Shown: in pieces, positions 5,468 through 5,470 of the stretch
Layout: every line of letters begins with the position of its first letter
Position numbering within the stretch: the stretch's first letter is position 1
DNA from: Vulcanisaeta sp. MG_3
GTDB lineage: Archaea > Thermoproteota > Thermoprotei > Thermoproteales > Thermocladiaceae
Assembly (NCBI GenBank): GCA_001516765.1
Contig: LOCH01000154.1
Span: 1 to 5,470 of the forward strand
Length of the DNA: 5,470 nt
Reading direction: 5' to 3'
The notes under the pieces: generated by a model
Told to the model about the DNA's origin: nothing
Seen by the model: only the letters and a program-made list of their open reading frames with translations
Databases searched by the model: none
Made by a program: the position numbers and the translations under genes

Positions 5468-5470
5468 AGG

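Overview
The window looks like a chromosomal piece of a hyperthermophilic crenarchaeon, most likely in the Vulcanisaeta/Caldivirga part of the Thermoproteales. This is inferred from gene content and style, not from a search. Arg is written mainly as AGG and starts include ATG, GTG and TTG. TATA-like boxes sit about 26-29 nt upstream of most first-gene starts, which is the pattern of leaderless archaeal transcripts. A MNT/HEPN nucleotidyltransferase pair and a TldD/TldE pair are both common in this group.

Left part (1-1309), plus strand: a small secreted protein of unknown function (107-535) is followed by a HEPN-domain protein (568-984). The HEPN gene overlaps a small MNT-type nucleotidyltransferase (968-1309). 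Together these two form an apparent toxin-antitoxin-like module of the HEPN/MNT class.

Middle (1350-2211): a class I SAM-dependent methyltransferase with its own promoter (1350-1919) runs tail-to-tail into a small two-helix membrane protein on the minus strand (1896-2123). The 88-nt gap 2124-2211 is a divergent promoter region serving that small gene and tldE.

Right part (2212-5009): tldE/pmbA (plus) and tldD (minus) encode the two subunits expected of a TldD-TldE metalloprotease. TldD carries the HExxxH site and the late Cys, while TldE lacks the HExxxH. The genes are convergent and their 3' ends overlap by 4 nt, so each depends on its own promoter. A nested inverted repeat lies upstream of tldD (5035-5067).

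Right end (5097-5434), minus strand: a second small nucleotidyltransferase gene appears broken. Its reading continues through three frames with two +1 shifts, and its GSxARG signature is changed. Its promoter is still visible at the window edge.

Nothing here is a clearly new system. The most interesting points are the decayed MNT gene, the convergent tldE/tldD arrangement, the departures from canonical motifs in the MNT/HEPN pair, and the operator-like repeat before tldD. No RNA genes, CRISPR arrays or insertion sequences were seen.
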